DNA of 36,427 nucleotides from the NCBI GenBank assembly GCA_030433005.1, contig JAUILQ010000058.1, positions 1 to 36,427 of the forward strand. Direction: 5' to 3'. The translations under genes were made by a program, and so were the position numbers. The stretch comes from Alphaproteobacteria bacterium (lineage in GTDB: Bacteria > Pseudomonadota > Alphaproteobacteria > Kiloniellales > DSM-21159). Positions 14,914 to 22,252 of this stretch are shown here, piece by piece. Every line of letters starts with the position of its first letter. Positions within the stretch are counted from its first letter, which is position 1. The notes beneath the pieces were generated by a model. That model saw only the letters and a program-made list of their open reading frames with translations. It was not told the DNA's origin and searched no databases.

Positions 14914-14941
14914 TTGACGCCCGCTTCTACCATCGTATCTC
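14914..14941 (+). promoter_or_regulatory. Putative pqqA promoter (TTGACG, 16 bp, TATCTC)
   Basis: A consensus-like -35 TTGACG (14914-14919) and a -10-like TATCTC (14936-14941) are 16 bases apart, 31 bases upstream of the pqqA start. This is the only such pair in the 138-base gap after the permease gene. It would let pqqA be expressed independently of the ABC genes. Confidence 0.5.
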
Positions 14942-14971
14942 CACAACAAGAGCCACCGAGGAGGAAGACCC

Positions 14972-15049
14972 ATGCGCTGGACCAAGCCGAAGATCGTCGA
15001 AATCTCCGTCGGCATGGAGATCAACTGCTACGCCTGTGCCGAGCTGTAA
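14972..15049 (+). CDS. pqqA: PQQ precursor peptide PqqA
   Basis: This 25-residue peptide is too short for usual gene finding. The ATG follows a strong GAGGAGGA ribosome site, 8 bases away. Glu16 and Tyr20 in VGMEINCYACAEL are the pair that PqqE cross-links to form the PQQ skeleton; their E-x3-Y spacing is exact. The N-terminus MRWTKPKIVEI is typical of alphaproteobacterial PqqA. Cysteines at 19 and 22 flank the tyrosine, and only five residues follow it, so a protease has little tail to remove. The peptide is bound by PqqD and presented to PqqE. A perfect hairpin lies between it and pqqB. Confidence 0.95.
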   Translation: MRWTKPKIVEISVGMEINCYACAEL

Positions 15050-15074
15050 GGCCGGTCGACAGTCTAGGAAACGC

Positions 15075-15118
15075 TGACGTCACCCGCGACCGGCTTCGCG
15101 CCGGCGCGGGTGACGTCA
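15075..15118 (+). promoter_or_regulatory. Strong hairpin in the pqqA-pqqB gap (attenuator or mRNA 3'-end stabiliser)
   Basis: A perfect 14-bp stem pairs TGACGTCACCCGCG (15075-15088) with CGCGGGTGACGTCA (15105-15118). Inside it, after a single unpaired A, a further 5-bp stem CCGGC/GCCGG encloses a TTCGC loop. No T tract follows, so it is not a classical terminator. In other organisms pqqA mRNA far exceeds pqqB mRNA; a stem of this strength after pqqA could protect or partially terminate the transcript. Confidence 0.8.
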
Positions 15119-15184
15119 CGGCAGGCGCGCGGCCGGCTCCGACGGCGATCCCGGCCCGCGCGCAGTGAGCGGAGAGCGATCGAG

Positions 15185-16132
15185 GTGTTACGCGTCCTGG
15201 TGCTCGGGGCCGCGGCCGGCGGTGGCTTTCCGCAGTGGAACAGCAACAGCCCAGCCTCCCGGCGATCGCGCCAGGGCGACCCGAAGGCGCCCCCGGCGAG
15301 CCAGTCGTCGATCGCGGTCAGCCGTGACGGCAAGCGCTGGCTGGTGCTCAACGCTTCCCCCGACATCCGCCAGCAGATCAACGCCTCCCCGCCGCTGCAC
15401 CCCGCCGAGGGCGAGCGGCACAGCCCGATCGCCAGCGTCCTGCTGACCAACGCCGACGTCGACCACGTCGCCGGCCTGCTGACCCTGCGCGAGAGCCAGC
15501 CGTTCTCGCTCTACGCGACGCCGCGCGTGCTCTCGGTGCTGGCCGAGAACCCGATCTTCGGGGTGCTCAACCCCGAGTTCGTGGAGCGCCGGCCGCTCGG
15601 CCTCGGCGAGCCCTTCGCGCCGGCGACCCGCGACGGCGCGCCGCTCGGCCTGACGGTCGAGGCCTTCGCGGTGCCGGGCAAGGTCGCGCTCTACAAGGAA
15701 GACGCCGCCGCCGGCGACGACTGGGGCACGGTCGAGGAGGACACGGTCGGGCTGCGCGTCAGCGCGACCGGGGACGGCGGCGCGGAGCGAGAGCCGAGCC
15801 TGTTCTACCTGCCGGGCTGCGCGGCACTGACCGAGGCCCTGAAGGCGCGCCTGGAGGGCGCCGACCTGCTGCTGTTCGACGGCACGCTGTGGCGCGACGA
15901 CGAGATGCTGGTCCAGGGCGCCGGCGTGAAGACCGGCCGGCGCATGGGGCACCTCTCGATGTCGGGCCCGGACGGCAGCATCGCCGGCCTCGCCGGCCTG
16001 GCGATCCGGCGCCGCGTGTTCATCCACATCAACAACACCAACCCGGTGCTGCTGCTCGATTCCCCGGAGCGCGCCGAGGCCGAGGCGGCGGGCTGGGAGA
16101 TCGCCCACGACGGCATGGAGCTGACGCTGTGA
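15185..16132 (+). CDS. pqqB: PQQ biosynthesis protein PqqB (metallo-beta-lactamase fold oxidoreductase)
   Basis: The protein has 315 residues from GTG 15185, which has GGAGAG 8 bases upstream and yields the usual PqqB N-terminus, beginning VLRVLVLGAAAGGGFPQWN. The frame is open to 15110, but that extension lies inside the hairpin region. The metal-binding region is present as LTNADVDHVAGLL, with the SSIAVSRDGKRWLVLNASPDIR segment earlier and FDGTLWRDDEM and MGHLSMSG later. PqqB is a cytoplasmic iron or zinc hydroxylase acting on the cross-linked Glu-Tyr intermediate. Its stop overlaps pqqC (GTGA). Length is slightly above the family's roughly 305 residues because of small loop insertions. Confidence 0.97.
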   Translation: MLRVLVLGAAAGGGFPQWNSNSPASRRSRQGDPKAPPASQSSIAVSRDGKRWLVLNASPDIRQQINASPPLHPAEGERHSPIASVLLTNADVDHVAGLLTLRESQPFSLYATPRVLSVLAENPIFGVLNPEFVERRPLGLGEPFAPATRDGAPLGLTVEAFAVPGKVALYKEDAAAGDDWGTVEEDTVGLRVSATGDGGAEREPSLFYLPGCAALTEALKARLEGADLLLFDGTLWRDDEMLVQGAGVKTGRRMGHLSMSGPDGSIAGLAGLAIRRRVFIHINNTNPVLLLDSPERAEAEAAGWEIAHDGMELTL

Positions 16133-16953
16133 GCCCCGAAACCGCCGAGCCGCGTTCGGCCGGCTACCCGCAGGCGCTGCTGAGCCCCGCCGAGCTGGAG
16201 GCGCGCCTGCAGCAGATCGGCCGCGAGCGCTACCACAGCCGGCATCCCTTCCACCGCCTGCTGCACGGCGGCCGGCTGAACCGCGGCCAGGTCCAGGCCT
16301 GGGTGCTCAACCGCTACTATTATCAGAGCCGCATCCCGCTGAAGGACGCGACGCTGCTGTCGCGCTGCGACGACCTGGCGCTGCGCCGCGAATGGCGCAA
16401 GCGCATCGAGGAACACGACGGCTGGCCGGCAGCAGACGGCCGGCCGGCCAACGAGGGCGGCATCGAGCGCTGGCTGGTGCTGGCCGAGGCGGTCGGCCTG
16501 GACCGCGACTACGTGGTCTCGACCGAGGGCCTGCTGCCGGCGACCCGCTTCGCCGTCGAGGCCTACATCCGCTTCGTGCGCGAGAAGTCGCTGCTCGAGG
16601 CCGTCGCCTCGTCGCTGACCGAGCTGTTCGCGCCGAAGATCCACGAGGAGCGGATCGCCGGGCTGCTGGAGCACTATCCCTTCGCCAACGAGCGCACCAT
16701 CGCCTACTTCAAGCGGCGCCTCAGCGAGGCGCCGGAGGACGTCAAGTTCGGCCTCGCCTACGTCACCCGCGAGGCGCGCACGCGCGAGCAGCAAGAGCAG
16801 GTGCTGGCGGCGGTGCGCTTCAAGACCGACGTGCTCTGGGCGCAGCTCGACGCCCTGCACCATGCCTACGTCGAGCCGGCGCAGGTGCCGCCGGGTGCCT
16901 TCGTGCCGGTCGGGCCTCAGGAGTGGCAGGGCATGGGGTCGGGCGGGGGCTGA
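16129..16953 (+). CDS. pqqC: Pyrroloquinoline-quinone synthase PqqC
   Basis: The protein has 274 residues from a GTG that overlaps the pqqB stop. PqqC performs the last, cofactor-free oxidation and ring closure to PQQ. The family core is complete: YHSRHPFHRLLHGGRLNRGQ, WVLNRYYYQSRIPLKDA, EHDGWP, GLDRDYV, and the active-site stretch LFAPKIHEERIAGLLEHYPF. VKFGLAYVTREARTREQQEQ follows near residue 205. It is about 20 residues longer than Klebsiella PqqC, with a Ser/Glu/Pro N-terminus and a Gly-rich C-terminus. The frame extends upstream in pqqB, but only as a shadow. pqqD starts 2 bases after its stop. Confidence 0.97.
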   Translation: MSPETAEPRSAGYPQALLSPAELEARLQQIGRERYHSRHPFHRLLHGGRLNRGQVQAWVLNRYYYQSRIPLKDATLLSRCDDLALRREWRKRIEEHDGWPAADGRPANEGGIERWLVLAEAVGLDRDYVVSTEGLLPATRFAVEAYIRFVREKSLLEAVASSLTELFAPKIHEERIAGLLEHYPFANERTIAYFKRRLSEAPEDVKFGLAYVTREARTREQQEQVLAAVRFKTDVLWAQLDALHHAYVEPAQVPPGAFVPVGPQEWQGMGSGGG

Positions 16954-16955
16954 CG

Positions 16956-17243
16956 ATGGGCCAGGCCGTAACCATCTCGGAAACGTCGGTGCCGCGCCTG
17001 CCGCGCGGGGTCAAGCTGCGCTTCGACAAGGCGCGAGAGCAGTGGCTGGTCCAGGCGCCGGAGCGGGTCCTGGTGCCCGATCCGATCGCCCTGGAGGTGC
17101 TGAAGCGCTGCGACGGCAAGGCCGATGTCGGCGCCATCGCCGACGACCTGGCGGCGACCTACGAGGCGGCTCGAGAGGAGATCCTGGGCGACGTGATCGA
17201 GATGCTGCAGGACCTGGCGGATCGGGCGGTGGTGACGGCATGA
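16956..17243 (+). CDS. pqqD: PqqA-binding chaperone PqqD
   Basis: This 95-residue protein belongs to the RiPP recognition element family. PqqD binds the PqqA leader and delivers it to the radical SAM enzyme PqqE. The winged-helix pattern is seen as RLPRGVKLRFDKAREQWLVQ, then APERVLVPDPIALEVLKRC with aspartate-rich DGKADVGAIADDLA, and a closing helix ILGDVIEMLQDLADR. The start is ATG 16956, after a GGGGG-type ribosome site, and it is separated from pqqC by only 2 bases. The stop overlaps the pqqE start by 4 bases. Size and order match the standard operon. Confidence 0.96.
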   Translation: MGQAVTISETSVPRLPRGVKLRFDKAREQWLVQAPERVLVPDPIALEVLKRCDGKADVGAIADDLAATYEAAREEILGDVIEMLQDLADRAVVTA

Positions 17244-18376
17244 GCGCCGCCCCCGCGGACAACGCGCCCGGCGAGGAAGCGCCGGGCTTCCCGATGGCGC
17301 TGCTCGCCGAGCTGACGCACCGCTGCCCGCTGCAGTGCCCCTACTGCTCCAACCCGCTGGCGCTGGAGGCGGCGAACCGGGAGCTCGACACCGCGACCTG
17401 GCTGCGCGTCATCGAGCAGGCGGCCGAGCTCGGCTGCCTGCAGATCCACTTCTCGGGCGGCGAGCCGACGGTGCGCAAGGACCTCGAGCAGCTCGTCGCC
17501 AAGGCCGCCGAGGTCGGACTCTACAGCAACCTGATCACCGCCGGCGTGCTGGTCGACCCGGCGCGCCTGGAGGCTCTGGCGGCGGGCGGGCTCGATCACG
17601 TCCAGCTGTCCTTCCAGGACAGCGAGGCCGCGAGCGCCGAGCGGCTCGGCGGCCATCCCGGCGCGCAGGCGAAGAAGCGGCGCTTCGCCGCGGCCGTGCG
17701 CGACGCGGGGCTGCCGCTCACCCTCAACCTGGTGGTCCACCGGCAGAACCTCGACCACCTGCCGGCGCTGCTCGACCTCGCCGTCGAGCTGGAGGCTGAG
17801 CGCGCCGAGATCGCCCACGTCCAGTACTACGGCTGGGCCTTCCGCAACCGCGCCGCCCTGATGCCGACGCGGGCCCAGCTGGAGCAGGCGACCGCCACCG
17901 TCGAGGCGGCCCGCGACCGCCTCAAGGGCCGGCTGGTCATCGACTACGTGGTGCCCGACTACTACGCGCGCCGGCCGAAGGCCTGCATGGGCGGCTGGGG
18001 CCGGCGCTTCCTCAACGTCTCGCCGGCCGGCAAGGTCCTGCCCTGCCACGCCGCCGAGTCGATCGAGGGCCTGCGCTTCGACTCGGTCACCGAGCGGCCG
18101 CTCGCCGAGATCTGGCGCGACTCCGAGGCCTTCCGGCGCTTCCGCGGGACCGACTGGATGCCCGAGCCCTGCCGCAGCTGCGAGCGGCGCGAGCTCGACT
18201 GGGGCGGCTGCCGCTGCCAGGCCTTCGCCCTGACCGGCGATGCCGCCGCCACCGACCCGGCCTGCGGACTTTCCGCCGACCATGAGACGCTGGTCGGCAT
18301 CGCCGAGGCCGAGTCCGGCTCCGCGCAGCGCGACTTCGTCTACCGCCGTTACGCCAACGCACCGGCCGAGGCCTGA
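17240..18376 (+). CDS. pqqE: PqqA peptide cyclase PqqE (radical SAM)
   Basis: The protein has 378 residues and its ATG overlaps the pqqD stop. The radical-SAM cluster motif is Cys29-x3-Cys33-x2-Cys36 (HRCPLQCPYCSNPL), followed by the SAM-contact FSGGEPTVRKDL. The C-terminal SPASM region supplies cysteines for auxiliary iron-sulphur clusters: KACMGGWGRRFLNVSPAG, VLPCHAAESI, and CRSCERRELDWGGCRCQAF. PqqE forms the carbon-carbon bond between Glu16 and Tyr20 of PqqA. The last codons are part of the first of five 16-bp tandem repeats (18365-18444), so the end of the protein (AEA) is encoded by repeat sequence. Confidence 0.97.
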   Translation: MSAAPADNAPGEEAPGFPMALLAELTHRCPLQCPYCSNPLALEAANRELDTATWLRVIEQAAELGCLQIHFSGGEPTVRKDLEQLVAKAAEVGLYSNLITAGVLVDPARLEALAAGGLDHVQLSFQDSEAASAERLGGHPGAQAKKRRFAAAVRDAGLPLTLNLVVHRQNLDHLPALLDLAVELEAERAEIAHVQYYGWAFRNRAALMPTRAQLEQATATVEAARDRLKGRLVIDYVVPDYYARRPKACMGGWGRRFLNVSPAGKVLPCHAAESIEGLRFDSVTERPLAEIWRDSEAFRRFRGTDWMPEPCRSCERRELDWGGCRCQAFALTGDAAATDPACGLSADHETLVGIAEAESGSAQRDFVYRRYANAPAEA

Positions 18377-18444
18377 CGCCGCCGAGGCCTGACGCCGCCG
18401 AGGCCTGACACTGCCGAGGCCTGACACTGCCGAGGCCTGACACT
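18365..18444. repeat. Five 16-bp tandem repeats spanning the pqqE stop codon
   Basis: Copies begin at 18365, 18381, 18397, 18413 and 18429. The unit is GCCGAGGCCTGAC followed by GCC (first two copies) or ACT (last three), with no other change. The first copy encodes Ala-Glu-Ala-stop of PqqE. Sixteen is not a multiple of three, so the repeat is not a coding repeat. Near identity of all copies suggests recent slippage expansion; a role in mRNA folding or in termination is possible. Confidence 0.95.
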
Positions 18445-18511
18445 GCCGGCGCCGGCCGGCCGCCCGCGTCCGCAAGCCCTCGTTAACCATTTCGTCGGCA
18501 TAACGGTCGGC

Positions 18512-18534
18512 GGGCGCAACCCACGGGTTGCCCC
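18512..18534 (+). terminator. Hairpin before the TpsB gene
   Basis: GCAACC and GGTTGC pair around a CACG loop, extended by GGG/CCC with one bulged base. It lies after the pqqE repeats and 50 bases before the TpsB start. No T run follows, so termination is uncertain; otherwise the 208-base gap holds the 16-bp repeats and no clear promoter. Confidence 0.3.
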
Positions 18535-18584
18535 GCGGAATCGCCTGATTCACCTTCGGCGCCGGACTTGCTGGATAGGGCTCG

Positions 18585-20258
18585 GTGAAGGCTCTCACCT
18601 TTCTTCGACGGCTGCGGAGGCCGTGCGTGCCGCTGGCGCTTGCCGTGGCCGTCGGCGCGACGGCGAGCGTCGCCGCACCGGCGGAGCCGCCCGCCGATCC
18701 GGCTATCGCTCGCCCGGCATCGGGGGCTTCCGTCGAGCAGGCCGAGCGGCCGCTGTTCGTGCGGCGCTTCGTCGTCGACGGCGGCGCGGCCTTGGACGAG
18801 GCGGCGCTGCAGCGGCTGCTGGCGCCCTACACGGGGCGGCGCCTGGCGCTCGGCGAGCTGCGCCGGGCGGTCGAGGCGCTCGCCGAGCACGTCCGGACGC
18901 GCGGCCACCCGGCGGCCCGGGTCTCCCTGCCGCCCCAGACCATCCGGGACGGCGTCGTGCGCCTGCGCGTCCGTCACGACGAGGCCGTCGCGCCCGTCGC
19001 CCCGCATGTCGCCCTCGCCCCGCGCCTCGACCTGTCACTGCCGGCGACCGCCACCGCAGAGGCACAGGAACCGCAGGCGGACCGGGAGCAGGAGACGACG
19101 GCCCGGCGTGCGCCGGCGCCGCGCTTCTACGCCGAACTGCCGAGCAGCCGGCCGCGCGCCACCGTCGTCGGCAACGAGAAGCGCCCGGCCGAGCGGCTGA
19201 TCGTCGAGCTGGCCGAGGGCGAGCACCAGAGCCTCGGACCCGACGGCGACCTCTTCGCGACGCCGCCGCGCGACTGGCGCCTCGGCGCCAGCCTGGACTT
19301 CGCCAACCCGGCCGGGCGCGGCGGCCATCTCAACGCCCGCGCGGTCGCCGCCGCGGGGGGCACGCCCTACGTCTCCGGACGCTTCGACGCGCCGCTCGAC
19401 GTCGCGGCCTCGACGCTGGCTTCGGACGGGCGCTACCTGGACGACGGCATCGCGGAGGAGCTCAACGCGCTCGGCGCCGAGGGCCGGACCCGCGCCTTCG
19501 AGCTGGCGGCCGAGCGGCCGCTGCGCACCCGCCCGGGCTTCGACCTGGCGCTGCGCACGCGGCTGCGGCAGCTCGAGCGGCACGATGAGGCCGGCGGCGC
19601 GACGACCGCCCATCGGCTGACGCGCAGCGCCCAGCTGGGCGCGCGCGGCCGGCTGGAGGACGGCCTGCTGGGCGGCGGCCGCAGTGCCGCCAGCCTGTCG
19701 GCCACGCTCGGCCTCACCGAGCTCGACGGCTTCGCGCCCTACGCGCGCAGCGACGCCGCCGGACCGGGCACCGCCGGCGCCTTCGGCCGCGTCCGGGCCA
19801 GCGTCGCCCGGCTCCAACAGCTCGGCGGCCCCTGGGCGCTGTTCGGCGCGCTCAGCGCCCAGGGCGCCAGCAAGAACCTGGACGGCTCGCAGCGCTTCTC
19901 GATCGGCGGCATCGCGCCGGAGCGCGGCTTCGCGGTCGGCGAAGCCGCCGGGGACGAGGGCTTCCGGCTCAATGCCGACCTGCGCTACGCCGTGCCGCGG
20001 CCGCTGCTCGGCGGCCGCCTGTCCTTCGCCCTGTTCTACGACCAGGGCGGCCTGCGGCTTCGCCGCGACCCGGCCGAGGGCGCCGGCAACACGCTCGATC
20101 ATCGCGCGCTCGGCCTGACCCTGCGCCAGGACTGGAGCGATCTCGGCTTCCTGCAGGTCTCGGCCGGGCGCCGCTTCGGCAGCAGCCTGGCCGAGGGCCA
20201 GGATCCGAAGCGCCGGACGCCCTATCGCTTCTGGCTGCATCTCGGCCTGACCTTCTAG
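18585..20258 (+). CDS. TpsB-type outer-membrane transporter (ShlB/FhaC/HecB family), no partner nearby
   Basis: This 557-residue protein starts at GTG 18585. A signal peptide (about residues 1-31, ending near ATASVAAPA) is followed by a POTRA domain of type 2 at about 58-130 (FVRRFVVDGG, LGELRRAVEALAEHVRTRGHPAARVSLPP, DGVVRLRV). A long Pro/Glu/Arg-rich linker (130-185) comes next, then a beta-barrel. Barrel landmarks are IGGIAPERGFAVGEAAGDEG, equivalent to the VRGF-type loop 6 motif, and LRYAVPRPLL with LFYDQGGLRL. It ends in phenylalanine, as outer-membrane barrels do. Such proteins export a large haemagglutinin-like partner in two-partner secretion. FhaC has two POTRA domains; only one is clear here, and no exoprotein gene is in the window. 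Confidence 0.85.
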   Translation: MKALTFLRRLRRPCVPLALAVAVGATASVAAPAEPPADPAIARPASGASVEQAERPLFVRRFVVDGGAALDEAALQRLLAPYTGRRLALGELRRAVEALAEHVRTRGHPAARVSLPPQTIRDGVVRLRVRHDEAVAPVAPHVALAPRLDLSLPATATAEAQEPQADREQETTARRAPAPRFYAELPSSRPRATVVGNEKRPAERLIVELAEGEHQSLGPDGDLFATPPRDWRLGASLDFANPAGRGGHLNARAVAAAGGTPYVSGRFDAPLDVAASTLASDGRYLDDGIAEELNALGAEGRTRAFELAAERPLRTRPGFDLALRTRLRQLERHDEAGGATTAHRLTRSAQLGARGRLEDGLLGGGRSAASLSATLGLTELDGFAPYARSDAAGPGTAGAFGRVRASVARLQQLGGPWALFGALSAQGASKNLDGSQRFSIGGIAPERGFAVGEAAGDEGFRLNADLRYAVPRPLLGGRLSFALFYDQGGLRLRRDPAEGAGNTLDHRALGLTLRQDWSDLGFLQVSAGRRFGSSLAEGQDPKRRTPYRFWLHLGLTF

Positions 20259-20278
20259 ATCCGGCTGGCTGAGTCCCG

Positions 20279-20302
20279 CGGCTGGGCGGAGCCGCCCGGC
20301 CG
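20279..20302 (+). terminator. Hairpin between the TpsB and DUF1194 genes
   Basis: CGGCTGGGCGG (20279-20289) pairs with CCGCCCGGCCG (20292-20302) with one G-T wobble and a tight loop. It follows the TpsB stop by 20 bases. There is no T tract, so it may be only a weak or Rho-assisted terminator. Confidence 0.4.
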
Positions 20303-20340
20303 ACCTATCTTCTGGACGGGGTCAGACGGGGAGCGCCGCG

Positions 20341-21204
20341 ATGCCTGCAGCCTGCTTGCCTCTTGTCAGCGGTGAAGGCCGTGCGTTCGCGGCGATCCGA
20401 GCGCTCGTTCTGACGCTCTGGCTGGCGGCCCTGACAGGGCCGGCCGCGGCGCAGGAGCCCGACTACGTCGACCTGGAGCTGGTGCTGGGGGTCGACGTCT
20501 CGCGCTCGATGGACCAGGTCGAGCTTGAGATCCAGCGTGCCGGCTACGTCGCGGCCTTCCGGCATCCCCGGGTGCTGGAGGCGATCACCGGCGGCCTGCA
20601 CGGGCGCATCGCCGTGCTCTACTTCGAGTGGGCCGGCCCCGGAGTCCACGAGATCCTGGTGCCCTGGAGCGTCATCGACGGCCCGGAGAGCGCCGAGGCC
20701 TTCGCCGCCCGCCTCGAGTCGGCACCGGTGCGCGAGGCGACGGGCACCTCGATCTCCAGCGGCCTCTACTTCGCCTCCCGCCGCTTCGCGGAGAGCGGCG
20801 TGTTCGGCCTGCGCCGGGTCGTCGACGTCTCGGGCGACGGCCCCAACAACATGGGCGGGCCGGTCACCGAGGCGCGCGACCACCTGGCCGGCCAGGGCAT
20901 CGCGATCAACGGCCTGCCGCTGCTGCTCGGCCGGCCCGGCGGCTTTCTCGATATCGAGCTGCTCGACCTCTACTACGAGGACTGCGTGATCGGCGGGCCC
21001 GGCGCCTTCCTGATCCCGGTCACCGACATGGCGGAGTTCGGCGAGGCGATCCGGCGCAAGCTGATCCTCGAGATCGCCGGCCTGACGCCGGGCCGCGGCG
21101 CCGCGGCGCTGCCGGTCGCCTACCGGGCGGCCCAGGCCGCCGAGCCGCGCATCGACTGCCTGATCGGCGAGAAGCTGTGGCGCAGCTGGATGGACGGCAA
21201 CTAG
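20341..21204 (+). CDS. DUF1194 exported von Willebrand factor A domain protein
   Basis: This 287-residue protein starts at ATG 20341 with a GGGGAG ribosome site. An N-terminal hydrophobic segment (about 19-37, ALVLTLWLAALTGPAAA) ends at a likely signal-peptidase site before QEPDYVD. The remainder is a von Willebrand A fold. The metal-ion-dependent adhesion motif is DVSRSMD (Asp-x-Ser-x-Ser) near residues 51-57, with a threonine in the GTSISSGL segment and an aspartate in VVDVSGDGPNN. The family DUF1194 is defined by this architecture with the SGDGPNN element. It is predicted to be periplasmic or secreted and to bind a protein partner through Mg or Mn. Its function is unknown. It has no obvious link to the TpsB gene except proximity. 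Confidence 0.88.
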   Translation: MPAACLPLVSGEGRAFAAIRALVLTLWLAALTGPAAAQEPDYVDLELVLGVDVSRSMDQVELEIQRAGYVAAFRHPRVLEAITGGLHGRIAVLYFEWAGPGVHEILVPWSVIDGPESAEAFAARLESAPVREATGTSISSGLYFASRRFAESGVFGLRRVVDVSGDGPNNMGGPVTEARDHLAGQGIAINGLPLLLGRPGGFLDIELLDLYYEDCVIGGPGAFLIPVTDMAEFGEAIRRKLILEIAGLTPGRGAAALPVAYRAAQAAEPRIDCLIGEKLWRSWMDGN

Positions 21205-21292
21205 GCGGCTCCTGTCCGCCGGCGACAAGACCGCCGGAACCGGCCGATCGCCCGAATCGTTGAGTCGCCACCAACAGATGCGGAGTCCGATC

Positions 21293-22252
21293 ATGCCGCC
21301 GTCCCGTCCGGTCTGGAGCGGCCACGTCCGGCTGTCCCTGGTGTCTTTCGCCGTGAAGCTCTATCCGGCGACCAGCTCGACCTCGAAGCTGTCGTTCCAT
21401 CAGGTGCACGAGCCCTCGGGCAAGCGCATCCGCTACGAGAAGGTCGTGCCCGGCATCGGGCCGGTCGACAAGGACGAGATCGTCAAGGGCTACGAGGTCG
21501 AGAAGGGCAACTACGTCCTGCTGACCCAGGAGGAGATCGACGAGGTCAAGATCGAGGCGCGCAAGACGCTCGAGCTGGTGCAGTTCGTCGAAGCCTGCGA
21601 GATCGATCCGATCTACTTCGACCGCCCCTACTACGTCGTGCCCGACGACGAGGTCGGCGAGGACGCCTTCCGGGTGCTGCGCGACGCCCTGCGCCGCTCC
21701 GAGAAGGTCGGCCTGGGCCAGCTGGTCATGCGCGGGCGCGAGTACATCGGCGCGCTCAAGCCCTGCAGCCGCGGCCTGATGCTGGAGACGCTGCGCTTCG
21801 AGGACGAGCTGCGCCGTGCCGATCCCTATTTCTCCGAGATCGCCGACAGCAAGCCGGACGGCGAGCTGCTGTCGCTCGCCGAGGAGCTGATCGAGCGCAA
21901 GACCCGACCCTTCGAGGCCGAGACCTTCAAGGACAGCTACAGCCAGGCGCTGAAGACCCTGGTCGAGAAGAAGGCCAAGGGCCGCAAGGCGACGGTCGCG
22001 GTCGACGAGGAGGAGGCGCCGAGCGGCGAGGTCATCGACCTGATGGCGGCGCTGAAGCAGAGCCTGGGCGACGGCAAGGGCGGGCGCGCCCGTTCCGGCG
22101 GCGGCTCAAGCCGGAAGGCGTCGGGCAACAAGCCCTCCGGCCGCCAATCCTCGGGGAACAAATCCTCGTCGACGAAGTCCTCGGGCACCAGATCGTCGGG
22201 CACCAAGTCCTCTGGCGGCAAGTCGCGGAGCCGCTCCAAGAAGGCGGCGTGA
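21293..22252 (+). CDS. ku: Non-homologous end-joining DNA-binding protein Ku
   Basis: The protein has 319 residues. ATG 21293 with GGAG 7 bases upstream gives the standard N-terminus RPVWSGHVRLSLVSFAVKLY; a frame opening at 21260 adds eleven unlike residues. The Ku core (about 1-255) contains the FHQVHEPSGKRIRYEKVV segment, KGYEVEKGNYVLLTQEEID, and FKDSYSQALKTLVEKKAKG. Ku is a homodimeric ring that binds double-strand ends and recruits LigD. The last 45 residues are a low-complexity tail of about eight SSG-x-K-like units ending KKAA, a basic extension that could add DNA contacts. The gene overlaps ligD, forming a two-gene NHEJ operon. Confidence 0.97.
   Translation: MPPSRPVWSGHVRLSLVSFAVKLYPATSSTSKLSFHQVHEPSGKRIRYEKVVPGIGPVDKDEIVKGYEVEKGNYVLLTQEEIDEVKIEARKTLELVQFVEACEIDPIYFDRPYYVVPDDEVGEDAFRVLRDALRRSEKVGLGQLVMRGREYIGALKPCSRGLMLETLRFEDELRRADPYFSEIADSKPDGELLSLAEELIERKTRPFEAETFKDSYSQALKTLVEKKAKGRKATVAVDEEEAPSGEVIDLMAALKQSLGDGKGGRARSGGGSSRKASGNKPSGRQSSGNKSSSTKSSGTRSSGTKSSGGKSRSRSKKAA

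Noticed and set aside
18365..18444. Tandem 16-bp units as a CRISPR array
   Set aside because: There is no spacer between units; copies are directly adjacent and the unit is too short.
18482..18488. TTAACC before the TpsB gene as a CtrA site
   Set aside because: Only one half-site is present; the bases at the expected spacing do not match a second half.
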